This document shows positions 28,385 through 38,316 of a DNA stretch of 64,000 bases, one piece after another. Location: the NCBI GenBank assembly GCA_903970145.1, contig CAJCHO010000072.1, forward strand, positions 1-64,000, read 5' to 3'. A program made the position numbers and the translations under genes. Each line of letters starts with the position of its first letter. Position 1 is the stretch's first letter. Below the pieces are notes generated by a model that had not been told where the DNA came from, made no database searches, and saw nothing but the letters and a program-made list of their open reading frames with translations. The stretch comes from Mycobacteriaceae bacterium. Its GTDB lineage: Bacteria; Pseudomonadota; Gammaproteobacteria; Burkholderiales; Burkholderiaceae_D.

Positions 28385-31300
28385 TCAGTGGCTCAGCCTG
28401 ACTTCGGTGAGATTGTCGTCGGGCTTGCGATCGATCACCTTGTTGTAGGGATCGACACCGACCCACACCGGCAGCTTGTCGGTTACCAGCCGCAGCTCCT
28501 GCTTGCCACTATGCAGGAGCTGTCGCTCGACCACGAGTACGCTCGCTGCCGAGAAACCGCGCGTCCCAGGCTGGGCCAGGAAGGCGCCGACTTCGAAGGA
28601 CTCCGACAGGCCGTCCTCCTGCTCCTTGCCCGCGCCGTCGGCATACAGCTTGTGTCCTTCAACGGTGAACTGCACCTCGTATCTGCCGTCTGGCAACAGG
28701 CGTGCCGTGGCAGCATCGGCCCTCATGTCGTAGACCGTGATGCGTTCAAACAGATCGCTGATCAGGCTGTCGTATTTGGGACCCGCTTCCTCGCGCAGGA
28801 TGCGCACGAAATCGGCTGACGAGGGGTAAGGAGCCGGCTTGAAGGCATATTGTGCGAGCAGCCTGCGCAAGGCGCGATTGACGACGTCTTCGCCAACAGA
28901 CTCCTTTAGCCAATACATCACGAGCGCGCCCTTGTCGTAGTGAATATAGGGCTGGTTCTCGACCCGCTCGAGCGGCAGTTCCTCGACCTCTTCGCCGCCA
29001 CGCCGTTTGAGATAGGTATCCAGCGAATACTTCAGGAACTTGCGGATCATCGCCGGTCCGTACATCTTTTCCATCACCAGGAGCGCGGAGTATTGCGCGA
29101 AGCTCTCCGAGAGCATGGTCGAGCCCTGCATGTCGGCCCCGATGATCTGATGCGCCCACCACTGGTGGGCCAGCTCGTGGGCAATCACGTAGGTGTCGAA
29201 GTCAATCTTCTGGCCGGCAGCCTGCTGGCTCGGATCGAATTTCTCGATGAATCCGAGCGCCTCCGAATACGGCACGGTATTGGCAAAGGATTCCGCAAAA
29301 TCGCGGTAGTCGGGAAACTCCAGCACGCGCATCTGACGAAACTGGAAGCTCGAGAACTGCTCCGAGTAGACGTCCAGCGAGACCTTCATCGCTTCGAGCA
29401 TGCGCGCGACATTGTACTGGTGCTGGGGATGGTAGTAGACCGTCAGGGCGACCGGCTGATGACCCGCGCCGCTCCACTGGTCGTGGGCTTCCGCATAGCG
29501 GGCCGACTGCAGCGAAAAGTACTGCAGGATCGGCGCCTCGGTATGGGTGTGCACAGTGCGCCGGCCGTTACGCGTCTCATCGGACACCGTATAGCCGGGC
29601 GCGACCGGCGTCTGGTCGGCATCTGTCGAGAGTGTGATGTCGGCGTTGACCCAGTCACTATCGTGGCGCAGATAGTTGACCGCGCGCGCGCTCTGATCCT
29701 CGAGCTTGGGCATGCGCAGGTCATCCTGCAGCTCATAGCGACGGCGCTTGGCGCGACCACTGAGCAGATCGTTGCGATCCATGCCGATCATCGGTGCGAT
29801 CAGGGCGTTGTCGACAAAGGTGCCGTTGGCCACCACCTCGGTAAGCGGATGCTCGTTGGGGAAACCGCGCTCCTCGAGAAGCGTAACGAAGTGGATGGTG
29901 CGACGCTCGCCGGGTTGCAGGGCCTTGTCAAATGCATAGATGCGGTAATGAAAACGCGCGAACTCCTTGTCGAGGTGGGCGCCTTCGACTTCGAGTTCGG
30001 TCATCTGGGTGCGCCGGTCCCAGCGCACGTGAACTCCAGGCAGCGGCGCGCCGGTGCGATTTTCGATGACATAGTCGCCGTGAGTCAGAACACGCGTGTC
30101 GCGCGGGTACATGTCAACGGTAAGCTTGACGTCGGTAATGCGCGGCTGCGGCACCGTCTCAAAGCCCAGCAAGGTCTTCTCGAACTCCGCCTTGTCGCGG
30201 TCGAGGTCCTTCGCGGTCTGATAGTGATTCAGAATATTGGTGTTGTAGAAGATGAAGGCGCCCGAACACGCCAGGACCAGCGCGGCGCCATCGACGACGG
30301 CGGCAGGAATGCCGTGCGCAAGCCGTCCGAGACGCGCCGCCCGGGCACGAAAGCGCACATCCGCGCCGCGCCGCCACATGCCATAGGCAAACATCAGCAG
30401 GATGATCGCCGCGGCACTCCAGTAGAGCTCAAACCAGGTGCCGCCGATCCAGAAGCGCCCCAGACCGTTCATGTCCGACAGGGGTACCGGCGAGCCACCG
30501 GCATAATCGTAGAGGTGGTGCTCAAAGCCGGCCGGGGCGAGCGACACCTTGACCATGAAAAAGACCAGCATGCAGCCCCATCCGATCGCCTTGTGCGGGG
30601 TCAGCACCTGAAAAAATATCGCCAGCGCCGCCAACTGGAAGGCCTGTACCGTCATCGGCAGGATGAACCAGACGAGGTAATGCTCCGGTTCAAACTGGGT
30701 GTAGGCATTAAAGCCCTGAAATATGACGGCGACCGCGCTGGCAAAAACGAAGGTCGCAAACAGTGCCAGCGTGATCGCGAGCACCTTGGGCACCACGAAG
30801 GTCCAGTCGGGCGCCGGCGTGGCGCCGACAATCTCGTGAACGCGCCGGTCGTGGTCGCGCCAGACCAGCTCCCCGGAGTAGTAGACCGCGATGATGAAGG
30901 AGAACAGCCAGAAGGAGTCGTTCAAGGCATCGATCATGGCCCGCGTGACCGGGTAGTAGTCCACGCCGTGCGCGAAGCTCTTGCTGGCGAGCGCGCCAAG
31001 CGCATTCAGGCCGCCGAGCCCGAGCAGCACAAAAAAGGCCGGGCTGCGAAACACAAAGCGCAGATCAAAACGAGTCAGCGCGACGAGCTTTGGAATCGGT
31101 CCGCTGGCACGCGCCGCGGGCAGGCTCGAGAGTACCCGCGCTGGCGCCGGGACATCGCGATCCCGGGTGGACTTGGCCCGGCTGGCGCTACCGGCTTCAC
31201 CGAACGAGAACGCGGCATAGGCTGCGCCAAAAGCGGCCGCGCCGACGCCCAGCCACAGCGCGTGGGCGGCCAGGGTGATCGCGTCCAGGGGCGGCATCAG

Positions 31301-31987
31301 GGTATTGCGCTCGGTAGCCGTCCAGTAGTGAGTGGCGCGAAACAGCGCCGAGAGCCCAAATGGATCCGTGAGCACGGCGATCGTGTCGTAGGTCGGTTCG
31401 CGCAGCAACAGGCGCGAGACGAAGTAGATCACCAGGAGCGCGAGAAGCGCCACATAGGACCACATCATCGAGCGAGTCAGGGTTGCCGTGGCAAACAGGA
31501 TCGAACCGAGTACCAAGAGGCTCGGCAGGCCGATCAACGCGTAGGCGTACAGATAGTGGGCGAGAACGAAGGGGCCGATCTTCTGCGAATCCACCCAGGG
31601 CATGAGCGAACCGAGGAAAATCCCGATGGGCACCATCGCCAGCACGAGGCAACCGACGAGGATCGCGCCGCTAAAGCGTCCACACAGGTAGGAGCGTTTG
31701 CTGACCTGAGTCGCGCGCACCAGGGGTGCGAATCCGGTCTCGTCGTCGCGCAGCACCACGTTGGCGACACCAGCGCACACGACGAACATCATGAAAATTC
31801 CCATGATGGCCACCGTCTGGCAGATCGCTACCGGGGAATTGAAGTTGACGTTGCCGGATGCGCCGATCTCGATGCCTTCGATGGCGACCGAGCCAAACGA
31901 GAACAGCAGAAACAGGATTGCTCCGATGACAAACACCGCGGAGCGCAGCTGATAGCGCAACTCGAACCAGACTACGGGGAGAAACAT
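28385..31987 (-). CDS. ABC-2 type permease fused to an M1-family aminopeptidase
   Basis: The 1200-residue protein has an N-terminal ABC-2 transporter part in two halves (about residues 1-270 and 295-600, many spans). A periplasmic M1-type peptidase domain follows (about 630-1200). The zinc motif is HELAHQWW (H937, E938, H941) with the third ligand in SESFAQY (E961), a gap of 19 residues rather than the usual 18. Such permease-peptidase fusions form a recognised family of ABC exporters. Its ATPase is encoded directly upstream. The exported substrate is unknown, possibly peptides. Confidence 0.88.
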   Translation of the reverse strand: MFLPVVWFELRYQLRSAVFVIGAILFLLFSFGSVAIEGIEIGASGNVNFNSPVAICQTVAIMGIFMMFVVCAGVANVVLRDDETGFAPLVRATQVSKRSYLCGRFSGAILVGCLVLAMVPIGIFLGSLMPWVDSQKIGPFVLAHYLYAYALIGLPSLLVLGSILFATATLTRSMMWSYVALLALLVIYFVSRLLLREPTYDTIAVLTDPFGLSALFRATHYWTATERNTLMPPLDAITLAAHALWLGVGAAAFGAAYAAFSFGEAGSASRAKSTRDRDVPAPARVLSSLPAARASGPIPKLVALTRFDLRFVFRSPAFFVLLGLGGLNALGALASKSFAHGVDYYPVTRAMIDALNDSFWLFSFIIAVYYSGELVWRDHDRRVHEIVGATPAPDWTFVVPKVLAITLALFATFVFASAVAVIFQGFNAYTQFEPEHYLVWFILPMTVQAFQLAALAIFFQVLTPHKAIGWGCMLVFFMVKVSLAPAGFEHHLYDYAGGSPVPLSDMNGLGRFWIGGTWFELYWSAAAIILLMFAYGMWRRGADVRFRARAARLGRLAHGIPAAVVDGAALVLACSGAFIFYNTNILNHYQTAKDLDRDKAEFEKTLLGFETVPQPRITDVKLTVDMYPRDTRVLTHGDYVIENRTGAPLPGVHVRWDRRTQMTELEVEGAHLDKEFARFHYRIYAFDKALQPGERRTIHFVTLLEERGFPNEHPLTEVVANGTFVDNALIAPMIGMDRNDLLSGRAKRRRYELQDDLRMPKLEDQSARAVNYLRHDSDWVNADITLSTDADQTPVAPGYTVSDETRNGRRTVHTHTEAPILQYFSLQSARYAEAHDQWSGAGHQPVALTVYYHPQHQYNVARMLEAMKVSLDVYSEQFSSFQFRQMRVLEFPDYRDFAESFANTVPYSEALGFIEKFDPSQQAAGQKIDFDTYVIAHELAHQWWAHQIIGADMQGSTMLSESFAQYSALLVMEKMYGPAMIRKFLKYSLDTYLKRRGGEEVEELPLERVENQPYIHYDKGALVMYWLKESVGEDVVNRALRRLLAQYAFKPAPYPSSADFVRILREEAGPKYDSLISDLFERITVYDMRADAATARLLPDGRYEVQFTVEGHKLYADGAGKEQEDGLSESFEVGAFLAQPGTRGFSAASVLVVERQLLHSGKQELRLVTDKLPVWVGVDPYNKVIDRKPDDNLTEVRLSH

Positions 31988-31995
31988 GATTGACC

Positions 31996-32892
31996 CTAGG
32001 CGTGCGCGGCGGCGGCGCGCGGTGCACGTTCCTGCGTGAGCGTCGCGAAATAGACATCCTCAAGCGTCGCATCGACGGCCACGAACTCGCCCGAGGGGCG
32101 CTCCTCGGCCAGGACGTGGACTTCGGTGTGACCGGCGCGCAGGCGCGCCGAAATCACGTTGGCACTCGCGCGCAGCGCCTCGAGCTCGCCACGCGCGATG
32201 GTGGTGCGCCAGATGCGCTCGTCAAGCTTGGCTACCATGTCGTGCGGCTCGCCAATCGACACGATGCGACCGTTGACCATGATCGCCACCCGCGAACAGG
32301 CATCCGTGACATCGTCGACGATGTGGGTCGACAGGATCACCACCGAGTTCTGGCCGAGTTCGCACAACAGGTCGTTAAAGCGATTGCGCTCTTCCGGGTC
32401 AAGCCCGGCCGTCGGCTCGTCCACGATCACCAGCTGCGGATTGCCGATCAATGCCTGGGCGATGCCAAAGCGCTGGCGCATGCCACCCGAGTAGCCGGCA
32501 ACGGCCTTTTTGCGCACTTCCCAGAGATTGACCTGCTGCAGCAGCGTCTCGACGGTCTCGCGGCGCTCGGCACGCCCCGCGATTCCCTTGAGAACCGCCA
32601 GATGATCGAGCAATTCAAGCGCCGAGACACGCGGATAGACGCCGAAGTCCTGCGGCAGGTAGCCCAGCACCGCGCGCAGCTTCTCGGGCTGGCGCAGTAC
32701 GTCGATCGATCCGAACTGGATCGAGCCGGCCGAGGGCGTCTGCAGGGTCGCGATGCAGCGCATGAGCGTCGACTTGCCCGCGCCGTTGGGTCCAAGCAGG
32801 CCGAACATGCCGGGCTCAAGTGTCAATGAAGCATCCTCAAGGGCACGCGTCCCATTGGGATAGACGTGGGTGACATTGTTCAGGCTAAGCAT
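31996..32892 (-). CDS. ABC transporter ATP-binding protein
   Basis: The 298-residue ATPase has Walker A LLGPNGAGKSTL, Q-loop LPQDFG, signature YSGGMRQR, Walker B LVIVDEP and the switch histidine in STHIVDD. It is of the ABC-2 exporter class and lies 8 bases before the permease-peptidase fusion, with which it forms a complete exporter. The ATG at 32892 removes an upstream extension without homology. Confidence 0.92.
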   Translation of the reverse strand: MLSLNNVTHVYPNGTRALEDASLTLEPGMFGLLGPNGAGKSTLMRCIATLQTPSAGSIQFGSIDVLRQPEKLRAVLGYLPQDFGVYPRVSALELLDHLAVLKGIAGRAERRETVETLLQQVNLWEVRKKAVAGYSGGMRQRFGIAQALIGNPQLVIVDEPTAGLDPEERNRFNDLLCELGQNSVVILSTHIVDDVTDACSRVAIMVNGRIVSIGEPHDMVAKLDERIWRTTIARGELEALRASANVISARLRAGHTEVHVLAEERPSGEFVAVDATLEDVYFATLTQERAPRAAAAHA

Positions 32893-33322
32893 GGAACCAT
32901 TTCTCCTTGTTGCGTCGTGCCGGCAATGGCTTGCCGATAATGCATTTGATGTCTTTCGGGGGGGCGAGGCAAGCGCCATGCGACCAGATGCCTGTGGCGG
33001 CGACACAATGCTGCAAATGTAGATCAAGCGCACCCCAGTTGGCGAATCCGCCACGGTTAGTGCCATTCGCCCCACGCAGGCTATAAACATGGCGCCCGCT
33101 CGCATATACTTTCGCATCGGGAGGGCACGTGCCTGCAATGAGGCCGTGTCGAGACGCCAAACCCGGCGAATCGGGATCAGGCGCTTTTTTTTGGGCATCG
33201 CTTTGGCAATAGAATCGGTATTCCGCTTTCTCCCCCATCGCATGGTGCTGCGCGCCATGCGCCGCCCCGGTCACCTCTCGAGTATATCGGCCCACCGCGG
33301 TCCGGATTTGCGGGGCGGGCGC
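32893..33322. other. Divergent intergenic region
   Basis: A 430-base stretch between the ABC ATPase and the solute-binding protein. No gene is convincing in it. It holds a TATACT-like -10 hexamer at 33105-33110 (no good -35) and an eight-base T run at 33185-33192. Promoters for both neighbours are expected here, but none can be fixed. Confidence 0.5.
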
Positions 33323-34462
33323 GTGCGCATCGCAGTTCAGTCCTGGGCAGCACTGGTACTTGCTGCGGTCATTGCCCAGACATGGGCGGCCAGTGACGTC
33401 GGGGTAACGCCGACTTCGATCGTGATTGGCCAGTCGGCGGATCTGTCGGGCATCAACGCCAAGCTGACCAACGACTACCTGCTCGGCGCGCGAACCTATT
33501 TCCAGTCGGTCAACGATGCCGGCGGGGTGAATGGCCGCAAGATCGATCTGCACACGCTCGACGATGCATCGAGCGCCGATCGCGCCCGGCAGAACATCAC
33601 CGATCTGATTCAGAAGGACCAGGTATTTGCGCTGTTCGGACTCTATGGAGCGCGCACTACCGAGGCCGCCCTGCCGATCCTGACTGCGGCCAAAGTGCCC
33701 CTGATCGCACCGGTGACGGGTTCGCTTGCCACACGCGATCCCGTGAGCCCGCTGGTATTCAATGCGCGCGCCAGTTATGTCGAGGAAGCCGAGCACGTCA
33801 TCGACCAGCTTACCGCCACGGGAATCACCAATTTCTCGGTCTTTTACCAGGCCGACGAATTCGGGCACGCGGGTGTCGATGCAGTCGGTCGCGCCCTGAA
33901 CAAGCGCAAGCTGCGCATGAACGTGACCGCGACCATCGATCCCGACAAGACCGACGCGACGCACGCGGCCAAGATATTTATGGGGGTCCGGCCGGCGGCG
34001 ATCGTAGTCGTCGCCAACTACGCAGCGAGCGCCTCTCTGGTCAAACAGATGCGCAGCGATGGTTACACCGGGCAGTTCATCAATCTGTCCTCGGTCGGCA
34101 GCACCCAGCTGGCCGAGGCGCTCGGGAACGCCGGCACCGGCGTGATCATGACCCAGGTGATGCCCGTGCCGTGGACCGACACCACGCCCCTGCAGCACGA
34201 ATACATCACGATGATGCGCAAGGCCGGTCTGAACGAAGGCAGTTTCTCGAGCATCGAGGGCTTCATCGCCGCCAAGCTGTTCGTGACTGCGCTGCGCCGC
34301 GTCTCGGGCGACGTGACGCGCCAGAAGCTGGTCGATGCGCTCGATGCGATGCGCCCGATCGACCTCGGCGGCTACCCCCTCTCGTATCAGCCCAGTGACC
34401 ACAACGGCTCGAAATACGTCGGAATCACAATCCTTAGTGCATCGGGCAAGTTCGTGAAATAG
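33323..34462 (+). CDS. Branched-chain-type ABC solute-binding protein, solitary
   Basis: The 379-residue protein is a periplasmic type I binding protein of the LivJ group. It has a signal peptide (cut near TWA-ASD), then IVIGQSADLSGINAKLTNDY, a GGVNGRKIDL hinge region and the later IEGFIAAKLFVTAL. The GTG start at 33323 gives a proper signal peptide; longer starts do not. No permease or ATPase of this type lies next to it, and it is convergent with frc. The ligand is unknown. Confidence 0.82.
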   Translation: MRIAVQSWAALVLAAVIAQTWAASDVGVTPTSIVIGQSADLSGINAKLTNDYLLGARTYFQSVNDAGGVNGRKIDLHTLDDASSADRARQNITDLIQKDQVFALFGLYGARTTEAALPILTAAKVPLIAPVTGSLATRDPVSPLVFNARASYVEEAEHVIDQLTATGITNFSVFYQADEFGHAGVDAVGRALNKRKLRMNVTATIDPDKTDATHAAKIFMGVRPAAIVVVANYAASASLVKQMRSDGYTGQFINLSSVGSTQLAEALGNAGTGVIMTQVMPVPWTDTTPLQHEYITMMRKAGLNEGSFSSIEGFIAAKLFVTALRRVSGDVTRQKLVDALDAMRPIDLGGYPLSYQPSDHNGSKYVGITILSASGKFVK

Positions 34463-34469
34463 CGGGCAG

Positions 34470-35717
34470 CTAGATCACACCGATCGCGCGCAGCTGCGCG
34501 ATCTCCTCGCCGGCGAGCCCCAGTTCGCCGAGCACCTCGTCGGTATGCTCGCCTAACAGCGGTGAGCGCGTCACCTCGGTCGGACTGTCAGAGAGCTTGA
34601 TCGGGTTGCCAACCGAGAGATACTTGCCGCGCTTGGGATGATCGACTTCGACGATCGTTCCGGTCGCACGCAGCGAAGGTTCCTCGGCGAGCTCTTTCAT
34701 CGACAGGATCGGTCCGCAGGGAATGTCGAATTCATTGAGTATTGCCATCGCCTCGAATTTATCCTTGGTCTTGGTCCAGTCCTCGATCGCTGTAAAGATT
34801 TCCGCCAGTCGCGGCAGGCGCGCTTTGGGTGTCGCATAGTCGGGCTCGGTAACCCAGCCGGGCTTGCCGATGACCTCGCAGATCGCCGGCCAGACCGGCG
34901 CCTGGGTGATGAAGTAGATGTAGGCGTTCGGGTCGGTCTCCCAGCCCTTGCACTTGAGGATTGAGCCAGGCTGTCCGCCACCGGAGGCATTACCGGCGCG
35001 CGGGACGGCTGCCCCGAACGCGCCATCCGGATACTGCGGGTACTCGTGCATGACGCGCGTGCGATCCAGGCGCTGCTGGTCGCGCAGTTTGACGCGGCAC
35101 AGATTGAGCACCCCGTCCTGCATCGCTGCGAGCACGCGCTGGCCGCGCCCGGTGGTCTGGCGCTGGTAGAGCGCGGCGACGATGCCAAGTGCGAGGTGCA
35201 GTCCGGTGCCGCTGTCGCCGATCTGCGCTCCGGTAACCAGCGGCGGCCCGTCGTCAAAACCGGTGGTGGAGGCGGCTCCGCCGGCGCATTGCGCGACATT
35301 CTCGTAGACCTTGCAGTCTTCGTAGGGTCCGGGACCAAATCCCTTGACCGAGGCCACTATCATGCGCGGATTGAGCTCCTGAATACGCTCCCAGGTAAAG
35401 CCCATGCGATCGAGCGCACCGGGGGCAAAGTTCTCCACCAGCACGTCGCAGTGGCGCACCAGCGACTCGAGCACGCTCTTGCCGCGCGGATGCTTGGTGT
35501 CCAGGGTAATCGAGCGCTTGTTGTGATTGAGCATCGTGAAATACAGGCTGTCGACGTCGGGAATATCGCGCAGTTGCTCGCGCGTGATGTCGCCGGCACC
35601 GGCTCGTTCGACCTTGATGACATCGGCACCGAACCAGGCAAGCAGCTGGGTACAGGTCGGGCCAGATTGAACATGGGTGAAGTCGAGTATTCGGATGCCG
35701 TCTAGTGCCTTGCCCAT
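34470..35717 (-). CDS. frc: Formyl-CoA:oxalate CoA-transferase
   Basis: Frc moves CoA from formyl-CoA to oxalate in oxalate catabolism. The 415-residue class III CoA-transferase is close in sequence to Oxalobacter Frc over its whole length, for example [49 protein letters not shown] and LKCKGWETD. The catalytic Asp is D168 in IGDSGTGLH, and the glycine-rich loop GGGQPG is present. It follows an OxlT-like antiporter, but oxalyl-CoA decarboxylase (oxc) is not in this window. Confidence 0.88.
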   Translation of the reverse strand: MGKALDGIRILDFTHVQSGPTCTQLLAWFGADVIKVERAGAGDITREQLRDIPDVDSLYFTMLNHNKRSITLDTKHPRGKSVLESLVRHCDVLVENFAPGALDRMGFTWERIQELNPRMIVASVKGFGPGPYEDCKVYENVAQCAGGAASTTGFDDGPPLVTGAQIGDSGTGLHLALGIVAALYQRQTTGRGQRVLAAMQDGVLNLCRVKLRDQQRLDRTRVMHEYPQYPDGAFGAAVPRAGNASGGGQPGSILKCKGWETDPNAYIYFITQAPVWPAICEVIGKPGWVTEPDYATPKARLPRLAEIFTAIEDWTKTKDKFEAMAILNEFDIPCGPILSMKELAEEPSLRATGTIVEVDHPKRGKYLSVGNPIKLSDSPTEVTRSPLLGEHTDEVLGELGLAGEEIAQLRAIGVI

Positions 35718-35783
35718 CGTCGTATCCCCTGCAAAGTCGTTGTCAAGAAAACTGTCTGGCGCGACGCCTCGGGTGCGCCGTGT

Positions 35784-37106
35784 TCACTTCGATTCCACCA
35801 CCTGCTCGTGCCACGCTGCGCCGGTCGCGGCAGCGGCTCTCGCATCGATCGCCGCGCGACCGCGCGCCAGATGGCGCCGGCGCAGCGGTTTTAGGACCAA
35901 TAGAGCGAGGAACGCGGCCGTCAGGTTCAGACCCATCGTCAGGGCAAACACGCTTTCCCATCCCGCTCTTGCCGCGAGCAGCGGCGCGAAAAGCGAGAGC
36001 AGCGCGGCACTGCCCTTGGCGGTGTAGAGCATGCCCGAGTTGGCCGCTGCAAATTTCGCGCCAAAGGTATCGCCCTGGGTTGCCGGAAAAAGGCTGTAGA
36101 TCTCGCCAAAGACCATGAAGTACAGCGCCGAAGCCAATACGAAAGCGAGCGGATCGCTTCCCGAGTGGGCCAGCGCGTAGAGAAACAGGGCGCCGAGGAC
36201 GAAGGCGATGAACATCGTGTTCTCGCGACCGATCCGATCCGAAATCCAGCCAAACAGCGGTCGGCCAATGCCGTCAAAGACCCGGTCCATCTGCACCGCG
36301 AGCACCGCGGCGGGTCCGGCAAACCAGAGAATTTTGACCGGGGCGTGATCGATGCCCATGTCCCGCGCCAGCGGCACCACAAATTGCGTAAGCGTCAGCC
36401 CGCCAATGGCCACCAGCACGAAGATCAGGTAGAGCAGCCAGAACACCGGCGCGCGCAGCACCTCACGGGGGTGGTAGTCGATCGAGCTCTGTGAGCTGCG
36501 CGCATGCAGATTGACGGCAACCACCGGGGCGCGGCGCAGGGCGGTCGACATCACGAGAACGATCGCGCCCTGCGCGAGACCGAATACCAGGAAGGCGTGC
36601 TGATAGCCTGCGCTCTCGATCATGGTGGCGATCGGTCCGGTAGTGAAATAGGCGCCTGCGCCAAATCCGGCGGCAGTGATGCCGGCGGCCAGGCCGCGGC
36701 GCCGCGGGAACCATTTCAGGGCATTGCCAACGCAGGTGCCGTACACGGCGCCGGTACCGGTGCCACCGAGCGCCGCGCCGAGATAGAGCAGAAAACGCGT
36801 GTCGGCAACCGAATTCAGGCACCAGGCGAAGGCCACCAGCACCGCGCCACCGACGACCACCGCGCGCGGGCCGTAGCGGTCCACCAGATAGCCTTCGAAG
36901 GGCACAAGCCAGGTCTCGATGAAGACAAAGACCGAGAAAGCGAAGGCGACATCGGCACGCCCCCAGCCAAATTTCTGGTCAATCGGGTCGACAAAAAAGG
37001 TCCAGCCGTACTGCAGATTGGCCACGCTGGCCATGCAGACCACTCCGACGAAGAGCTGAACCCAGGGGTTCCAGAACAGTGATTTGTCGTGATCCTGCCC
37101 GCTCAT
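35784..37106 (-). CDS. OxlT-like oxalate/formate antiporter (MFS)
   Basis: The 440-residue protein has 12 predicted spans and the MFS loop DRYGPRAVVVGG after span 2. It has the OxlT-type N-terminus NPWVQLFVGVVCMASVANLQ followed by YGWTFFV, and GTGTGAVYGTCVGNALKWF. OxlT swaps external oxalate for internal formate. The pairing with frc supports this substrate. The ATG at 37106 is preceded by GAAGG. It is divergent from the PanE-like gene. Confidence 0.82.
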   Translation of the reverse strand: MSGQDHDKSLFWNPWVQLFVGVVCMASVANLQYGWTFFVDPIDQKFGWGRADVAFAFSVFVFIETWLVPFEGYLVDRYGPRAVVVGGAVLVAFAWCLNSVADTRFLLYLGAALGGTGTGAVYGTCVGNALKWFPRRRGLAAGITAAGFGAGAYFTTGPIATMIESAGYQHAFLVFGLAQGAIVLVMSTALRRAPVVAVNLHARSSQSSIDYHPREVLRAPVFWLLYLIFVLVAIGGLTLTQFVVPLARDMGIDHAPVKILWFAGPAAVLAVQMDRVFDGIGRPLFGWISDRIGRENTMFIAFVLGALFLYALAHSGSDPLAFVLASALYFMVFGEIYSLFPATQGDTFGAKFAAANSGMLYTAKGSAALLSLFAPLLAARAGWESVFALTMGLNLTAAFLALLVLKPLRRRHLARGRAAIDARAAAATGAAWHEQVVESK

Positions 37107-37183
37107 CGAACTGCCTTCACCTGATCGAATGGGTCTGTCGCCGGCCTGGGCGAGGGTCTGGTTTGTGGATTTTCCGAACTCAA

Positions 37184-37199
37184 GGTATTTTGTATACCA
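37184..37199. promoter_or_regulatory. Candidate GntR-family operator
   Basis: The stretch contains GGTAT-N5-ATACC, a perfect inverted repeat, and overlaps TTGTATACCA, which fits the TNGTATACNA-like consensus of FCD-type GntR regulators. It lies 84 bases from the antiporter start and about 97 from the PanE-like start. A GntR-FCD gene is 1.1 kb away, so this is probably its site. Confidence 0.5.
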
Positions 37200-37295
37200 G
37201 ACAAAGTCAACTCGGGTATTCCTGTCCGCCTGTCCCCTCCGGTGTCTCTTGGGACGCCCCCGGGGCCGGCCAACGAACCAGTGTCGGGGGCAAGC

Positions 37296-38279
37296 TTGAA
37301 AATCTGCATTTATGGGGCCGGTGCAATCGGCGGCTACCTCGGCTACGGGCTTGCCAAGAGCGGGGTGGATGTCTCCCTCGTCGCACGCGGCGCTCATCTG
37401 GCGGCAATCAAGGCCAATGGCCTGCGACTCATCGATGCCTCCGGCGAGGGCACGGTGTCGGTGCGCGCGACCGACAATCCGGAGGAGTTGGGCGCGCAGG
37501 ACTACCTCGTCATCGCCTTAAAGGCCCACACCATTCCCGATGCGGTCGAGCGCATGCGCTCCCTGGTCGGGCCCGAGACCTGCGTGGTCTGCGCCTATAA
37601 CGGCGTGCCTTACTGGTTTACCCATGGCCTGTCGGGCGCAGTAGAAGGCAAGTACCTCTCGTCGATCGATCCCGACGGCGCGCAGTGGCGCATCCTCGGA
37701 CCCGAGCGTGCGCTTGGCTGCGTGGTCCTGCCGGCAACCGAGATCATCGCGCCGGGTGTGATTCGTCACGACCACGGCGACAAGTTCCCGATTGGCGAAC
37801 CCAGCGGCGCTACCACCGCGCGCATCGAACGACTGCACACAACGCTGGAAGCTGCCGGCTTCAAGGCGCCGATCCGGTCCGATATCCGCGACGAGATCTG
37901 GCTCAAGTTGTGGGGCAATCTGTGCTTGAATCCGATCGCAACTCTGACGCACGCGACCATCGACATCATCGCCACCGATCCGGCGACTCGCGCCGTATGT
38001 CGCAGCATGATGCAGGAAGCTGCCGCGATCGCCGAGCGCATCGGCGTGCGCACCCGCGTCGATCTGGAACGGCGCCTAGATGGCGCTGCCGCCGTCGGTG
38101 CCCACAAGATGTCGATGCTGCAGGACCTTGAGCGCGGACGCAGCCTCGAGGTCGATCCGCTGGTGGGCGTAATCCAGGAACTGGGCCACATGACAGGGGT
38201 TCCCACTCCTGTGGTCGATATCCTGCTCGCACTGGTGCGCCAGCGCGCCATGACGGCCGCGGCAGCGCTTGCCGCCTGA
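37296..38279 (+). CDS. Ketopantoate reductase (PanE)-like oxidoreductase
   Basis: The 327-residue protein has the Rossmann opening LKICIYGAGAIGGYLGYGLA, DYLVIALKAHTIPDAV and the helical C-terminal domain with DEIWLKLWGNLCLNPIATLT. The TTG at 37296 is chosen because the family begins exactly at this residue and GGGGG lies just upstream; a GTG at 37281 is an alternative. PanE reduces 2-dehydropantoate with NADPH. In this position, between the antiporter and the GntR regulator, it may act on another 2-keto acid. Confidence 0.78.
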   Translation: MKICIYGAGAIGGYLGYGLAKSGVDVSLVARGAHLAAIKANGLRLIDASGEGTVSVRATDNPEELGAQDYLVIALKAHTIPDAVERMRSLVGPETCVVCAYNGVPYWFTHGLSGAVEGKYLSSIDPDGAQWRILGPERALGCVVLPATEIIAPGVIRHDHGDKFPIGEPSGATTARIERLHTTLEAAGFKAPIRSDIRDEIWLKLWGNLCLNPIATLTHATIDIIATDPATRAVCRSMMQEAAAIAERIGVRTRVDLERRLDGAAAVGAHKMSMLQDLERGRSLEVDPLVGVIQELGHMTGVPTPVVDILLALVRQRAMTAAAALAA

Positions 38280-38316
38280 ACCCGGCCAGGACCGCGCCAG
38301 CACGGGAGCGCCGCTC

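Noticed and set aside
28940-31993. A very long open frame (about 1017 codons) antisense to the permease-peptidase gene.
   Set aside because: It mirrors the codon bias of the real gene on the other strand, has low-complexity Arg/Gly/His-rich sequence and no motifs. Long antisense frames are common in GC-rich DNA.
32885-34402. A 505-codon minus-strand frame over the solute-binding protein.
   Set aside because: It is fully antisense to a clear periplasmic binding protein and has no domain pattern.
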